DNA of 64,000 bases from NCBI RefSeq assembly GCF_001467615.1, contig NZ_LNYA01000001.1, positions 103,586 through 167,585 on the forward strand, given 5' to 3'. Below, piece by piece: positions 1-7,793 of this stretch. The notes beneath the pieces are model-generated. The model ran no database searches and was not told the origin of the DNA. It saw nothing but the letters and a program-made list of their open reading frames with translations. Origin of the DNA: Legionella erythra (GTDB lineage Bacteria; Pseudomonadota; Gammaproteobacteria; Legionellales; Legionellaceae). A program made the position numbers and the translations under genes. The stretch's first letter is position 1, and every line of letters begins with the position of its first letter.

Positions 1-261
1 GGATTCAAAATGGATTTTAACCACATTGCCAGATGCTTCCGAATTGACCTCTACCCCGTTGGTCGCCACGAAATTTCCGACGGCAGGGATAGTGGGACGC
101 CATTCCCGTTTCACTGCCGTGACCGAGGACACACTGACAGCAGGGGGTTCATAGGTGGCAAAAAAGCGTTTAATCATGAAGTTTTTAAATAGATTAAACG
201 CAACGATACCTCCGAAAACAATGACGAGGGCAGTAATCATTATGGTCATGCGTTTTTTCAT
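1..261 (-). CDS. RND efflux periplasmic adaptor (membrane fusion protein), 5' part
   Basis: The first 87 codons of a minus-strand gene run off the left edge of the window. The ATG at 261-259 is preceded by an AGGGGA ribosome binding site. The N-terminus is MKKRMTIMITALV followed by a hydrophobic anchor to about residue 25. After it come the polar stretch YEPPAVSVSSVTAV and the segment IPAVGNFVATNGVEVNSEASGNVVKI. That pattern (anchor, short linker, then a first beta/biotinyl-lipoyl hairpin with GxxxATxGVxV and a GxV/GxI turn) is typical of HlyD/AcrA-MexH type adaptors that join an inner-membrane RND pump to an outer-membrane channel. The pump gene would be expected further left. The family call is good; the substrate is unknown. 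Confidence 0.8.
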   Translation of the reverse strand, partial: MKKRMTIMITALVIVFGGIVAFNLFKNFMIKRFFATYEPPAVSVSSVTAVKREWRPTIPAVGNFVATNGVEVNSEASGNVVKIHFES

Positions 262-432
262 GCGGTGTCCCCTGAAGCTTGATGTCGATTAAGCCTGTGA
301 TTAAAGTTACGGCGTTACCCCGTATAATCGATCAATTCTCGCCCCGACAAGAAAAAATGGCAATAGAGCGGAGCGGTTATAATGCGTTAATCCCGTCAAT
401 GACACGTTGGTCATGAACATTAAAAAAACCTG

Positions 433-460
433 TTGACTAAATACCATCCTTTGTTACCAT
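433..460 (+). promoter_or_regulatory. putative sigma-70 promoter for the secreted-protein gene at 490
   Basis: TTGACT at 433-438 and TACCAT at 455-460 are separated by 16 bases and lie about 30 bases before the start codon at 490. The -35 is a near-consensus match (5/6) and the -10 is weaker (4/6). Confidence 0.45.
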
Positions 461-489
461 TTGCTCTCCAATCCATGAATGGAGTTACC

Positions 490-909
490 ATGAAGTTAAA
501 ATCATTGCTGTTCGTTTGTTGTTTGGGTTTGTTGTCTTCTGCCTTTGCTCAAAATCGCCATGTTCATCCGCAAGCCAAGCCTGCTGATGTCAAAGCTGTC
601 GCCGGTGCGAAAAACGCGATGCTCCCTGGGTATTGCGAAATTGAAATCATCAACGACAGTTACGACAATCTATCGGTTTTTGGCCAGTTCGATGATGGCA
701 GTTATCTGAACGGCTTTAACATTTACCGTTTTGATGCGCCTCACTATGTGAGCCTGTATTATTATGGTTATTGCCATGCCTGGATGAACCTGTATATCAA
801 AACATTCAGCGGTTACTCTGTTTACGCCGGTTATACACCCGTCAACAGTACAATTCGCGTGGTTCCTTATCTCAAGAACCAAATCAAGGCTGAAATCAGC
901 ACCAACTAA
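490..909 (+). CDS. small secreted protein of unknown function
   Basis: 139 residues. The ATG at 490 is chosen over an upstream in-frame ATG at 433 because it has a GGAG site 5 bases before it and begins a classical signal peptide (MKLKSLLFVCCLGLLSSAFA, cleavage likely before QNRH). The mature protein is rich in Tyr, Asn and Gly, looks beta-stranded and has two cysteines (Cys48 and Cys95) that could form a disulfide in the periplasm or outside the cell. No known domain is recognised. A strong terminator follows at once, so it is probably transcribed mainly as a single gene. Confidence 0.7.
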   Translation: MKLKSLLFVCCLGLLSSAFAQNRHVHPQAKPADVKAVAGAKNAMLPGYCEIEIINDSYDNLSVFGQFDDGSYLNGFNIYRFDAPHYVSLYYYGYCHAWMNLYIKTFSGYSVYAGYTPVNSTIRVVPYLKNQIKAEISTN

Positions 910-932
910 GCTGAGGTTCTTATGTTGTATCG

Positions 933-968
933 GAAAGGCATGATGACTTAATCGTGCCTTTCTTTTTT
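933..968 (+). terminator. intrinsic terminator after the secreted-protein gene
   Basis: A 12-pair stem (933-944 with 951-962, one G-U pair) closes a 6-base loop and is followed by a T-rich tract ending at 968. It ends only 15 bases before the next start codon, so the following lipoprotein gene must be expressed by read-through or from a promoter overlapping the terminator. Confidence 0.8.
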
Positions 969-983
969 AAAGCAGGGGGTTAT

Positions 984-1487
984 ATGAAGCGTTCATTTTT
1001 GTTGTTACTGGCGTTGCCCGTGCTCAGTTCATGTGGCATTGAAGATGATTATTATATGTATGATTATCGTTATCCGCCGCCGCAGGCTCGTCTGGAAACA
1101 CCCTACTATGCTGCTCCCCGCTATGAAGGATCTGGCCATTATCACGGTCATCAAAGCGCTTATCGCCGTTATCATGGACACTATGGCAATAACAATCCTG
1201 TCATAGTACAAACACCAGGCAATGTCCGGGGGCCTGCCAACGTGCATGGTCATTCCAGCCAGGCACAGCCTGGAAATAATACCCACGGCCATCCCAGCCA
1301 GGGTCAGGCAGACAATAGCCATGGCCATCCCAGTCAGGGAAGCGTGCGCGGATCCCGCGGCAGAGCCTGGAATCCTTATGGAGGCTATCAGCCGCAGGCT
1401 GCAGGCAATGCCCAGGGGCAGATTAAGCAGGCTGTAGTTTCACCGGCAAATGACAATCAGGGAAATACCATTCACGGCCATGACTAG
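984..1487 (+). CDS. histidine-rich repeat lipoprotein of unknown function
   Basis: 167 residues from the ATG at 984, which has an AGGGGG site upstream; an in-frame ATG at 954 lies inside the preceding terminator and is rejected. The N-terminus is a lipoprotein signal (MKRSFLLLLALPVLSSC) with lipobox Cys17. The chain is low-complexity, with a Tyr/Pro-rich segment at 22-47. Six His-Gly-His motifs start at residues 54, 64, 88, 101, 113 and 164, three of them in tandem HGH(P/S)SQ repeats. His clusters of this kind suggest metal binding (Ni, Zn or Cu), but that is inference. The C-terminus ends in HGHD. No family recognised. Confidence 0.7.
   Translation: MKRSFLLLLALPVLSSCGIEDDYYMYDYRYPPPQARLETPYYAAPRYEGSGHYHGHQSAYRRYHGHYGNNNPVIVQTPGNVRGPANVHGHSSQAQPGNNTHGHPSQGQADNSHGHPSQGSVRGSRGRAWNPYGGYQPQAAGNAQGQIKQAVVSPANDNQGNTIHGHD
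1239..1343 (+). repeat. in-gene tandem repeat encoding HGHPSQ units
   Basis: Three imperfect units of 10-13 codons encode NVHGHSSQAQPGN, NTHGHPSQGQAD and NSHGHPSQGS (residues 86-120 of the lipoprotein). Repeats of this sort expand and contract by slippage. Confidence 0.75.
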
Positions 1488-1512
1488 TTCATTGCCGTGT
1501 GGTACTCTTTTG
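1473..1512 (+). terminator. probable terminator overlapping the lipoprotein stop codon
   Basis: CACGGC (1473-1478) pairs with GCCGTG (1494-1499), and ATGA (1480-1483) with TCAT (1489-1492), around the loop CTAGT that contains the TAG stop. A T-rich stretch follows to 1512. The tail is interrupted, so efficiency is uncertain. Confidence 0.5.
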
Positions 1513-1537
1513 TAGTTTGTAGATAATGGAGGAATGG

Positions 1538-1843
1538 ATGTTTAAGACAACACGACAACTGATCCTGGCTTTCTCTGCAGCAATGCTTGTCGCCTGCTCT
1601 TCGACGCCTGGCAGCGAAAGCACGGGCGAATACCTGGATAGTTCAGCATTGACAGCCAAAGTAAAAGCCAGCTTGATTGATGAGTTGGGAACCAAAGGGT
1701 TTTCAATTCAGGTTAAAACTTTTAAAGATGAAGTGCAGTTGAGCGGCTTTGTTGACAGCCAACGGACGAAACTGCGCGCTGGCCAGATTGCCGACAGCTT
1801 AAATGGCGTCAGGCATGTACGAAACGATATTATTGTCAAATAA
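1538..1843 (+). CDS. BON-domain lipoprotein
   Basis: 101 residues. The start at 1538 is preferred over 1526 because GGAGGA lies 4 bases upstream and the product then begins with a clean lipoprotein signal, MFKTTRQLILAFSAAMLVAC, lipobox Cys20. Residues about 35-101 form one BON domain (alpha-beta-beta-alpha-beta) with the typical features V-K-LDELGT, VKTFKDEVQLSGFVDS and a C-terminal GV-HVRNDIIV strand. BON lipoproteins (OsmY/DolP/Kbp relatives) bind phospholipid and support outer-membrane integrity. A single BON domain with a lipid anchor is shorter than DolP, which has two. The family call is firm; the specific role is not known. Confidence 0.85.
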   Translation: MFKTTRQLILAFSAAMLVACSSTPGSESTGEYLDSSALTAKVKASLIDELGTKGFSIQVKTFKDEVQLSGFVDSQRTKLRAGQIADSLNGVRHVRNDIIVK

Positions 1844-1936
1844 TGGTCTGTAATGGGTTTGTCGCAAAATTCAGTCTCAACCGGGTAAAATACCCAGGGC
1901 AGTGAATGAGGCATAGGTGCTTTAAAAAACAGCGGC

Positions 1937-1942
1937 TATAAT
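1937..1942 (+). promoter_or_regulatory. putative -10 box of the glyA promoter
   Basis: A perfect TATAAT lies 30 bases before the glyA start codon. No good -35 is seen at 17 bases spacing. Confidence 0.45.
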
Positions 1943-1971
1943 AGTCTAATCATTAATATTGAGGACAACGA

Positions 1972-3225
1972 ATGTTTGATAACCAGTTTACTATCGCAGG
2001 ATTTGATGAGGAACTGTGGCAAGCCATCCAGGCCGAAAAACAGCGTCAGGAAGATCACATTGAGCTGATTGCCTCGGAAAATTACGCCAGTCCGCGTGTC
2101 CTTGAAGCGCAAGGCTCGGTGCTCACCAATAAATACGCGGAAGGCTATCCCGGTAAACGGTATTACGGTGGTTGCGAATTTGTTGATGTGGCGGAAAGTT
2201 TAGCCATTGCCCGTGCCAAACAGTTGTTTGGCACGGATTATGTTAATGTGCAGCCTCATTCGGGTTCGCAGGCGAATGCAGCGGTGATGATGGCACTGCT
2301 TAACCCGGGCGATTTGATTTTAGGCATGTCCCTGCCGCATGGCGGCCATTTGACGCACGGTTCGAAAGTCAATTTTTCGGGCAAGCTTTATGAAGCGGTG
2401 GGGTATGGCCTTGACCCTGATACGGGCTTGATCGATTACGATGCGCTGGAGCAGCTTGCCCTCACCCATAAACCGAAAATGATCATTGCCGGTTTTTCGG
2501 CCTATTCCCAGATTCTTGATTGGCCGCGTTTCAGGGCTATTGCTGATAAAGTCGGTGCTTACCTGATGGCTGATGTTGCTCATGTGGCGGGGCTTATTGC
2601 GGTCGGACTTTATCCTTCCCCGATTCCTTTTGCCGATGTGGTGACCACGACCACCCATAAAACATTGCGTGGTCCTCGCGGCGGTATGATTCTTGCCAAA
2701 GCCAACGAAGAAATTGAAAAAAAATTGAACTCTTCTGTTTTTCCAGGCATGCAGGGCGGCCCCTTGATGCATGTGATTGCTGCCAAAGCGGTTGCATTTG
2801 CAGAAGCGTTGCAGCCTGAATTCAAAGCCTATCAGCAACAGGTTTTAGCGAATGCAAAAACCATGGCCGAGGTATTGATGAGCCGCGGCTACCCGATCGT
2901 GTCGGGCGGTACGGAAAATCATTTATTGCTCGTCAATTTGATTGGCAAAGACATCACGGGTAAAGATGCCGATGCGGCATTGGGTCGCGCCAACATCACG
3001 GTCAATAAAAATGCGGTTCCCAACGATCCTCGCTCACCCTTTGTGACCAGCGGCCTGCGTTTAGGAACACCCGCTGTGACAACGCGCGGCTTTAAAGAAA
3101 GGGAAATCAAAGTATTGTCGGAATGGATTTGTGATATTCTGGACGACATTCAGAACGAAAGCCTGATTTCGCTGGTGAAATCAAAAGTGATTCATTTATG
3201 CCATGAATTCCCGGTGTATCGTTAA
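1972..3225 (+). CDS. glyA: serine hydroxymethyltransferase
   Basis: 417 residues, full length for the family. The PLP-dependent enzyme interconverts serine and glycine, loading one-carbon units on tetrahydrofolate in the cytoplasm. Visible hallmarks are [10 protein letters not shown] at the N-terminus, [14 protein letters not shown], the HSGSQAN cofactor region, DVAHVAGL, and the Schiff-base lysine 230 in [20 protein letters not shown] ribosome binding site precedes the ATG. The stop codon is followed after two bases by nrdR, so the two genes are almost surely co-transcribed. The C-terminal tail differs from the usual end but stays in frame. Confidence 0.98.
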   Translation: MFDNQFTIAGFDEELWQAIQAEKQRQEDHIELIASENYASPRVLEAQGSVLTNKYAEGYPGKRYYGGCEFVDVAESLAIARAKQLFGTDYVNVQPHSGSQANAAVMMALLNPGDLILGMSLPHGGHLTHGSKVNFSGKLYEAVGYGLDPDTGLIDYDALEQLALTHKPKMIIAGFSAYSQILDWPRFRAIADKVGAYLMADVAHVAGLIAVGLYPSPIPFADVVTTTTHKTLRGPRGGMILAKANEEIEKKLNSSVFPGMQGGPLMHVIAAKAVAFAEALQPEFKAYQQQVLANAKTMAEVLMSRGYPIVSGGTENHLLLVNLIGKDITGKDADAALGRANITVNKNAVPNDPRSPFVTSGLRLGTPAVTTRGFKEREIKVLSEWICDILDDIQNESLISLVKSKVIHLCHEFPVYR

Positions 3226-3227
3226 TC

Positions 3228-3689
3228 ATGTATTGTCCATTTTGCCAGGCAGAAGAAACCAAAGTGATCGATTCGCGTCTCATCGCCGATGGCGCTCAGG
3301 TACGCAGGCGACGCCAGTGCCTTGAATGCCACGAGCGGTTTACGACCTTTGAGACGGCGGAATTGATCATGCCGTTGATTGTCAAACGTGATGGGCGGCG
3401 GGAGCCGTTCAATATCAATAATCTGCGCTCAGGGATGCTCAGGGCACTGGAAAAAAGACCCGTCAGTGTCGATGCGCTGGAAGAGGCGGTAGAAAGCATC
3501 ATGCAAGACATCCGCCGCAGCGGGGAGCGGGAAATTGATTCCCGCCAGGTCGGTGAATGGGTCATGAAGCAGCTGTATCGACTTGATCATGTCGCTTATG
3601 TCCGATTTGCTTCCGTCTATAAACGGTTTAAAGATGTCAGTGATTTCAGACAAACCATCGATGAAATGAAAGACGACCATTCGTCATGA
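3228..3689 (+). CDS. nrdR: transcriptional repressor NrdR
   Basis: 153 residues. NrdR represses ribonucleotide reductase genes, sensing ATP/dATP. The N-terminal zinc ribbon is intact (Cys3, Cys6, Cys31, Cys34), followed by the basic [13 protein letters not shown] stretch and an ATP-cone domain starting at about residue 49 ([12 protein letters not shown]). It starts two bases after glyA with no strong ribosome binding site, so translation is probably coupled. In many gammaproteobacteria the riboflavin genes lie between nrdR and nusB; here they are absent and nusB follows directly. Confidence 0.97.
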   Translation: MYCPFCQAEETKVIDSRLIADGAQVRRRRQCLECHERFTTFETAELIMPLIVKRDGRREPFNINNLRSGMLRALEKRPVSVDALEEAVESIMQDIRRSGEREIDSRQVGEWVMKQLYRLDHVAYVRFASVYKRFKDVSDFRQTIDEMKDDHSS

Positions 3690-3696
3690 GGTAGTT

Positions 3697-4140
3697 GTGG
3701 ACAAACAATCAATAAGCGGTAAACGACGCGCCCGAAAATTAGCCGTGCAGGCGCTCTATCAATGGTCCATGTCAGGCCATGAACGTTCAGAAATAGAAAC
3801 CCAATTCCGTGTGGCTAACAACATGGACAAAGTAGACAGCGAATATTTTTGTCGTCTTTTATACGGGGTTCCTGAACGAATCACTGAGATAGAGTCTGCT
3901 ATTGCGCCCTTTTTGGACAGACCGATGACCACATTAAATCCGGTTGAACTGGCGGTGTTGCGTCTCGGTGCCTATGAATTACTTTTTTGCCTTGAAATTC
4001 CTTACCGCGTTGTGCTGGATGAAGCCATTTCCCTAGCTCGGGAATTTGGCTCGCAGGATGGCCACCGTTATGTTAACGGTGTGCTGAACGGGCTGGCACG
4101 GCAAGTCAGAGCGATTGAAATCAATTCTGGCAATGAATGA
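3697..4140 (+). CDS. nusB: transcription antitermination factor NusB
   Basis: 147 residues from a GTG start at 3697 with a GAGG site just upstream. NusB binds boxA RNA with NusE (S10) and promotes antitermination, especially on rRNA operons. Conserved elements are the N-terminal RRARKLAVQALYQW helix, PFLDRP, LNPVELAVLRLGAYEL, and IPYRVVLDEAISLAREFG with the closing YVNGVLNGLAR. It sits 7 bases after nrdR and its last codons overlap thiL by 8 bases, consistent with one operon. Confidence 0.97.
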   Translation: MDKQSISGKRRARKLAVQALYQWSMSGHERSEIETQFRVANNMDKVDSEYFCRLLYGVPERITEIESAIAPFLDRPMTTLNPVELAVLRLGAYELLFCLEIPYRVVLDEAISLAREFGSQDGHRYVNGVLNGLARQVRAIEINSGNE

Positions 4141-5083
4141 ATTTTCCCTCATTGATGTTTATTTCAAGCAGCCCGCTATTGGCCGGTCAGAGGTGATAGT
4201 GGGTATTGGCGATGATGCAGCCTGCATGGAGGTGCCTCATCATTGTCAATTGTTGGTCAGTACCGATACTCTGGTTGCTGGTGTTCATTTTTTAAACGAA
4301 TGGGATGCTTATGATATCGCCTGCAAGGCGGTTATGGTTAATGTCAGCGACATGGCAGCTATGGGAGCAGACCCTTGCTGGATGAGCCTCGCCTTAACAC
4401 TGCCTTTGCTGGATGAAGCATGGCTAACCCGATTTTCCAAAGGGTTTCATGATTCATTAAAACAATACAACATCATGCTGATTGGCGGGGATACCACGCG
4501 TGGCCCCTTGAGCATGACGTTAACCATCCATGGGTTAATCGAAAAAGGCAAGGCAGTTAAGCGCTCAGGGGCCAAGCCTGGCGATCGGATTTTTGTCAGC
4601 GGCATGCTGGGAGCCGCGGCGCAGGCAGTCGCTTTTTTAAACAATGACCGCATTGACAGGCAGGATAAAGAAACCCTGATGCATCTTCTGATGCATCCAA
4701 GGCCGCGTGTGGATTTAGCGCCATGGCTACGGACTTATGCGTCGGCAGCCATTGATATTTCCGATGGCTTAAGCGCGGATTTAAATCATATCTGCACCCA
4801 AAGCGGTGTCCGTGCTGTACTGGACTTGGACGCTATACCCGTGCATCCTTTGGTAGTAAAGTATCAGCAGGCCAAGGCCATTGATTTTGCTTTGAGTGGC
4901 GGCGATGATTATGAATTGTGTTTCACGGTGCCCAGGGAAAATGAAACGGCCTTTAACGACGCACTGAAGCAAGCGGGCCTTGCCTGTTTCCCGATTGGTG
5001 TAATTGAGCAAGGCGAGGGGCTCTATGCGCAACGGCAGGGACAATGCGTGGCATTATCACCCCGCGGCTATAGTCATTTTTAA
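4133..5083 (+). CDS. thiL: thiamine-monophosphate kinase
   Basis: 316 residues from the ATG at 4133, which overlaps the end of nusB by 8 bases. A TTG at 4115 would add six residues but the family normally begins at the EFSLI motif, which here is MNEFSLIDVYF. ThiL phosphorylates thiamine monophosphate to thiamine pyrophosphate. Visible hallmarks are GIGDDAACM (Mg-ATP binding), STDTLVAGVHF, VMVNVSDMAAMGADP, GGDTTRGP, DISDGLSADL and GGDDYELCFT. Gene order nusB-thiL-pgpA is conserved in gammaproteobacteria. Confidence 0.97.
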   Translation: MNEFSLIDVYFKQPAIGRSEVIVGIGDDAACMEVPHHCQLLVSTDTLVAGVHFLNEWDAYDIACKAVMVNVSDMAAMGADPCWMSLALTLPLLDEAWLTRFSKGFHDSLKQYNIMLIGGDTTRGPLSMTLTIHGLIEKGKAVKRSGAKPGDRIFVSGMLGAAAQAVAFLNNDRIDRQDKETLMHLLMHPRPRVDLAPWLRTYASAAIDISDGLSADLNHICTQSGVRAVLDLDAIPVHPLVVKYQQAKAIDFALSGGDDYELCFTVPRENETAFNDALKQAGLACFPIGVIEQGEGLYAQRQGQCVALSPRGYSHF

Positions 5084-5093
5084 GGAAAAACGG

Positions 5094-5579
5094 ATGGATA
5101 GAATCGAACTTGGCAACAAAGTCTGGCAGGATCCCGCCTATTTCATCGCCTTTGGTTTCGGCAGCGGGCTGATGCCGGTTGCCCCGGGAACCTGGGGAAC
5201 GCTGGCGGCCATCCCGGTTTATCTGCTTGCCGCGTCATCCTCACTGGGGATTTATTTGGGGTTTACCGTATTGGCCTTTCTGCTTGGCGTATGGGTTAGC
5301 GACATCGTTTCAAAGGAATTGGGCGTTGATGATTTTGGTGGTATTGTCTGGGATGAGGTGGTTGGATTTTTACTCACCATGACGGCAGTTCCTGTGGGAT
5401 TTTACTGGATTGTTGCCGGCTTTTTGCTGTTTCGTCTGTTTGATATCCTAAAACCATGGCCTATCCGGTTTTTTGATGAACGCATTAAAGGCGGTTTCGG
5501 CGTCATGCTGGATGATGCCCTGGCCGCCATTCCTGCCTGGCTGGTGATGCAGGCGCTTGTATGGGTATTTAACGCATGA
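5094..5579 (+). CDS. pgpA: phosphatidylglycerophosphatase A
   Basis: 161 residues. The ATG at 5094 has an AAGGA site and starts 10 bases after thiL; a longer reading from 5004 would overlap thiL and lacks family support. PgpA dephosphorylates phosphatidylglycerol phosphate in the inner membrane. Typical features are FGFGSGLMPVAPGTWGTL near the N-terminus, the acidic motif DDFGGIVWDEVVGF, FRLFDILKPWPI, and GGFGVMLDDALAA, with three or four membrane segments between them. The stop codon overlaps the next ATG (ATGA-type). Confidence 0.96.
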   Translation: MDRIELGNKVWQDPAYFIAFGFGSGLMPVAPGTWGTLAAIPVYLLAASSSLGIYLGFTVLAFLLGVWVSDIVSKELGVDDFGGIVWDEVVGFLLTMTAVPVGFYWIVAGFLLFRLFDILKPWPIRFFDERIKGGFGVMLDDALAAIPAWLVMQALVWVFNA

Positions 5580-6628
5580 ATGATAACCATAAAGAATTAA
5601 TCAGTATTGGCTTGACCATCAGTATTGTGTTGCTGGCACTCTTTATTATTCACCGTTTCATTCCATCCATCATCTGGGCCGCCATCATTGCTATTGCCAC
5701 TTACCCCCTCTATAAACGCTGGCGCCATTTTTTTGCTTCCCAGGATACCTGGGCTGCCTTGCTGTTTACGACGTTGTTGGCCTTGCTGTTCATCTTGCCA
5801 TTAAGCTGGTTAGTAAGCCTTTTGGTCAAGGAGTCCCAATTATTCATCAATTATCTGCAGACGTTAAATAAAGAGGGCGGCGAAGCACCGGCCATGCTAA
5901 GGCAGATTCCAATCATCGGCAGTGATTTGACAGCTTACTGGAATGATAAGATCGGCAAACCCGGCAGTGTCCGAAACCTGTTGTCCAACATGCATCTGTC
6001 GCTTACCCCCGCGAGCTACTACATCAAGCAGATTGGTATTAATCTGGCGCATCGTGGTTTTCAGGTTGGGTTTACCCTGCTGACTCTGTTTTTCTTTTTC
6101 CGTGATGGAGACAAATTATATAAACAGATTAGCCATATTGGCGAATACTGTCTGGGGGACCGCTGGTTTCGTTTTTCAGCTCGCCTGCCGTCAGCACTCA
6201 GGGGAACGGTAAACGGGACAATTGTCGTGGGATTGGGCGTGGGTGTGTTAATGGGTATTTGTTATGAACTGGTCAATTTCCCTGCCCCGACACTCATTGG
6301 CTTTATTACTGCATTGGCGGCGATGATTCCTTTTGTGGCTCCGGTGGTCTTTGTGGCTGTGGCCTTGGTTTTAATTGCCAGCGGCAGCATGATCAGCGCA
6401 ATTATTGTGTTGGTTTGGGGAACCATTGTTATGTTTGTCGCAGACCATTTTGTTAAACCGGTATTGATAGGCGGAGCAATCGAGCTTCCCTTTCTGGCTG
6501 TTCTCTTTGGTATTCTCGGCGGGGTTGAAACTTTAGGCCTGTTGGGACTATTCATCGGACCAATGATCATGGTGCTGTTCATCACCTTGTGGCAGGAGCC
6601 TCAGGAATTGCACGCACGTCAGGCATAA
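5576..6628 (+). CDS. AI-2E family (PerM/TqsA-like) membrane permease
   Basis: 350 residues with about seven or eight membrane helices: a pair at the N-terminus, a long cytoplasmic/periplasmic region around residues 90-150, then a dense C-terminal bundle. It carries the family signature near the C-terminus (ITALAAMIPFVAPV, VKPVLIGGAIELPFLAVLFGILGG, GLLGLFIGPMI). Members export small molecules or act as Na+/H+ antiporters; the substrate cannot be told from sequence. It starts inside the pgpA stop codon, so it belongs to the same transcript. Confidence 0.88.
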   Translation: MNDNHKELISIGLTISIVLLALFIIHRFIPSIIWAAIIAIATYPLYKRWRHFFASQDTWAALLFTTLLALLFILPLSWLVSLLVKESQLFINYLQTLNKEGGEAPAMLRQIPIIGSDLTAYWNDKIGKPGSVRNLLSNMHLSLTPASYYIKQIGINLAHRGFQVGFTLLTLFFFFRDGDKLYKQISHIGEYCLGDRWFRFSARLPSALRGTVNGTIVVGLGVGVLMGICYELVNFPAPTLIGFITALAAMIPFVAPVVFVAVALVLIASGSMISAIIVLVWGTIVMFVADHFVKPVLIGGAIELPFLAVLFGILGGVETLGLLGLFIGPMIMVLFITLWQEPQELHARQA

Positions 6629-6728
6629 CAGTTAACATCAGCCCCTTGTATTTTATACGCTAACCCCCATGTAGGGAGTAGATAAAGGGGGCGAATGCTT
6701 TTGCGTTCAATGGCTTCAAGAGGTAAAT

Positions 6729-6995
6729 ATGAATAAAGATTGGCCCACGCGCGACCGAGACATGCATATTGCGCAACAAATCATGGAACAATATGCCAAT
6801 GAGCATAACAGCGACTCATTAGGCTTATTTGAGTTGGTGGTAAATCAGGAAGAAAAGCGGATGAATTTTCGTTTATCCGCTTGGGTATTAACCTTGGCTG
6901 AGCATTTTAAATCACTTTATGGCGACACGCAGGGTGATTTTGTCACCCGTCAGGTTATTACCCGTTGTCTGATTCAGGGGCAAACCGTGCATTGA
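6729..6995 (+). CDS. small conserved-looking protein of unknown function
   Basis: 88 residues with a good AGAGG ribosome binding site. It has no signal peptide and no membrane segment. Composition is mixed and charged; the middle looks helical (MHIAQQIMEQYANEH, LSAWVLTLAEHFKSLYG). No domain is recognised. It lies 100 bases after the permease gene and is followed by an 8-pair hairpin, so it is probably the last gene of the rightward block. Confidence 0.6.
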   Translation: MNKDWPTRDRDMHIAQQIMEQYANEHNSDSLGLFELVVNQEEKRMNFRLSAWVLTLAEHFKSLYGDTQGDFVTRQVITRCLIQGQTVH

Positions 6996-7007
6996 TCAGG
7001 CTTTTGA

Positions 7008-7030
7008 GGCACAGTTTTTTACACTGTGCC
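7008..7030. terminator. hairpin between convergent genes
   Basis: GGCACAGT (7008-7015) and ACTGTGCC (7023-7030) form a perfect 8-pair stem with a 7-base loop, between the 88-residue gene and the end of the solute-binding protein gene. No T-tract follows, so its terminator function is tentative. Confidence 0.45.
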
Positions 7031-7055
7031 GTCGCGGCGAATTCCTGAGGCCGGC

Positions 7056-7793
7056 CTAAAAAAACGCCATGTATTTTTGGTAATCACTCTTGAAGGCTTC
7101 GCTTGCCTCATAGTCCGCTATTGCCCGATTAATTTCATTTAATAATACCAAGTTGTTGCGATTCACGGCGACACCTAAACCAAAACCATAGGCAAACGGT
7201 TTACCCAAGGCTGTCAAGGCGCCCGAAGACTGAGTTTGCCAATACAGGGCGGTTGGGGCATCCATTAAAGCCAATTCAATCTCGCCATCATGTAAAGCGA
7301 CAATGACATCATCCAAATTATCATAGAGAGCAATTTGCGGGTTGCTTATCAGGCTGGCCAGCACATCCGGGAATACGGTTCCCCCCTCGACCCCAATTTT
7401 ACGATCTTTAAACAGGGAAATTTGAAACGGTTCTTTTGCCAGTTCGGTACGGCCTAAAAAACGCGACTCGCTGATGAGGTAGGGGATAGAAAAATTCACT
7501 TTCGTCAACCGTTCGGATGTAATAATGATGGATCCCACCGCCGCTTCCGCCTGGCCGCTTTCGACGGCATCTAATAAACGATTAAAAGGCATGGGTTTGT
7601 ATTGGCAGGTGCGATTGATGCGCTGGCAAATATTTTCCATCATGGCTATATCAAAACCATACAATTGCGAATTGGCTCCGCGAAGCACAAACGGTGGGGA
7701 AAAATTATCAACCGCGACAACCAAAGGCGGCCCTGCCGAGTGCACAGGCAATGCCAGCAACAGCAAAAAGGTAAGCAGTAGTCGGGCTATCAT
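7056..7793 (-). CDS. periplasmic amino-acid-type solute-binding protein (SBP family 3)
   Basis: 245 residues. A signal peptide (MIARLLLTFLLLLALPVHSA) leads into a type 3 extracellular binding domain: VVAVDNFSPPFVLR, YGFDIAMMENICQRI, VESGQAEAAVGSIIITSERLTKVNFSIPY and GVEGGTVF. The C-terminal lobe has the usual GFGLGVAVNR and a final lobe-closing helix. Such proteins bind polar amino acids for an ABC importer, but no permease or ATPase gene is next to it, so it may work with a distant transporter or act as a sensor. It lacks a lipobox cysteine and should be soluble. Confidence 0.88.
   Translation of the reverse strand: MIARLLLTFLLLLALPVHSAGPPLVVAVDNFSPPFVLRGANSQLYGFDIAMMENICQRINRTCQYKPMPFNRLLDAVESGQAEAAVGSIIITSERLTKVNFSIPYLISESRFLGRTELAKEPFQISLFKDRKIGVEGGTVFPDVLASLISNPQIALYDNLDDVIVALHDGEIELALMDAPTALYWQTQSSGALTALGKPFAYGFGLGVAVNRNNLVLLNEINRAIADYEASEAFKSDYQKYMAFF

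Noticed and set aside
1029..1328. 99-codon antisense reading frame over the His-rich lipoprotein
   Set aside because: It reads the repeats backwards (Ile/Met-rich low complexity) and has no ribosome binding site; shadow of the real gene.
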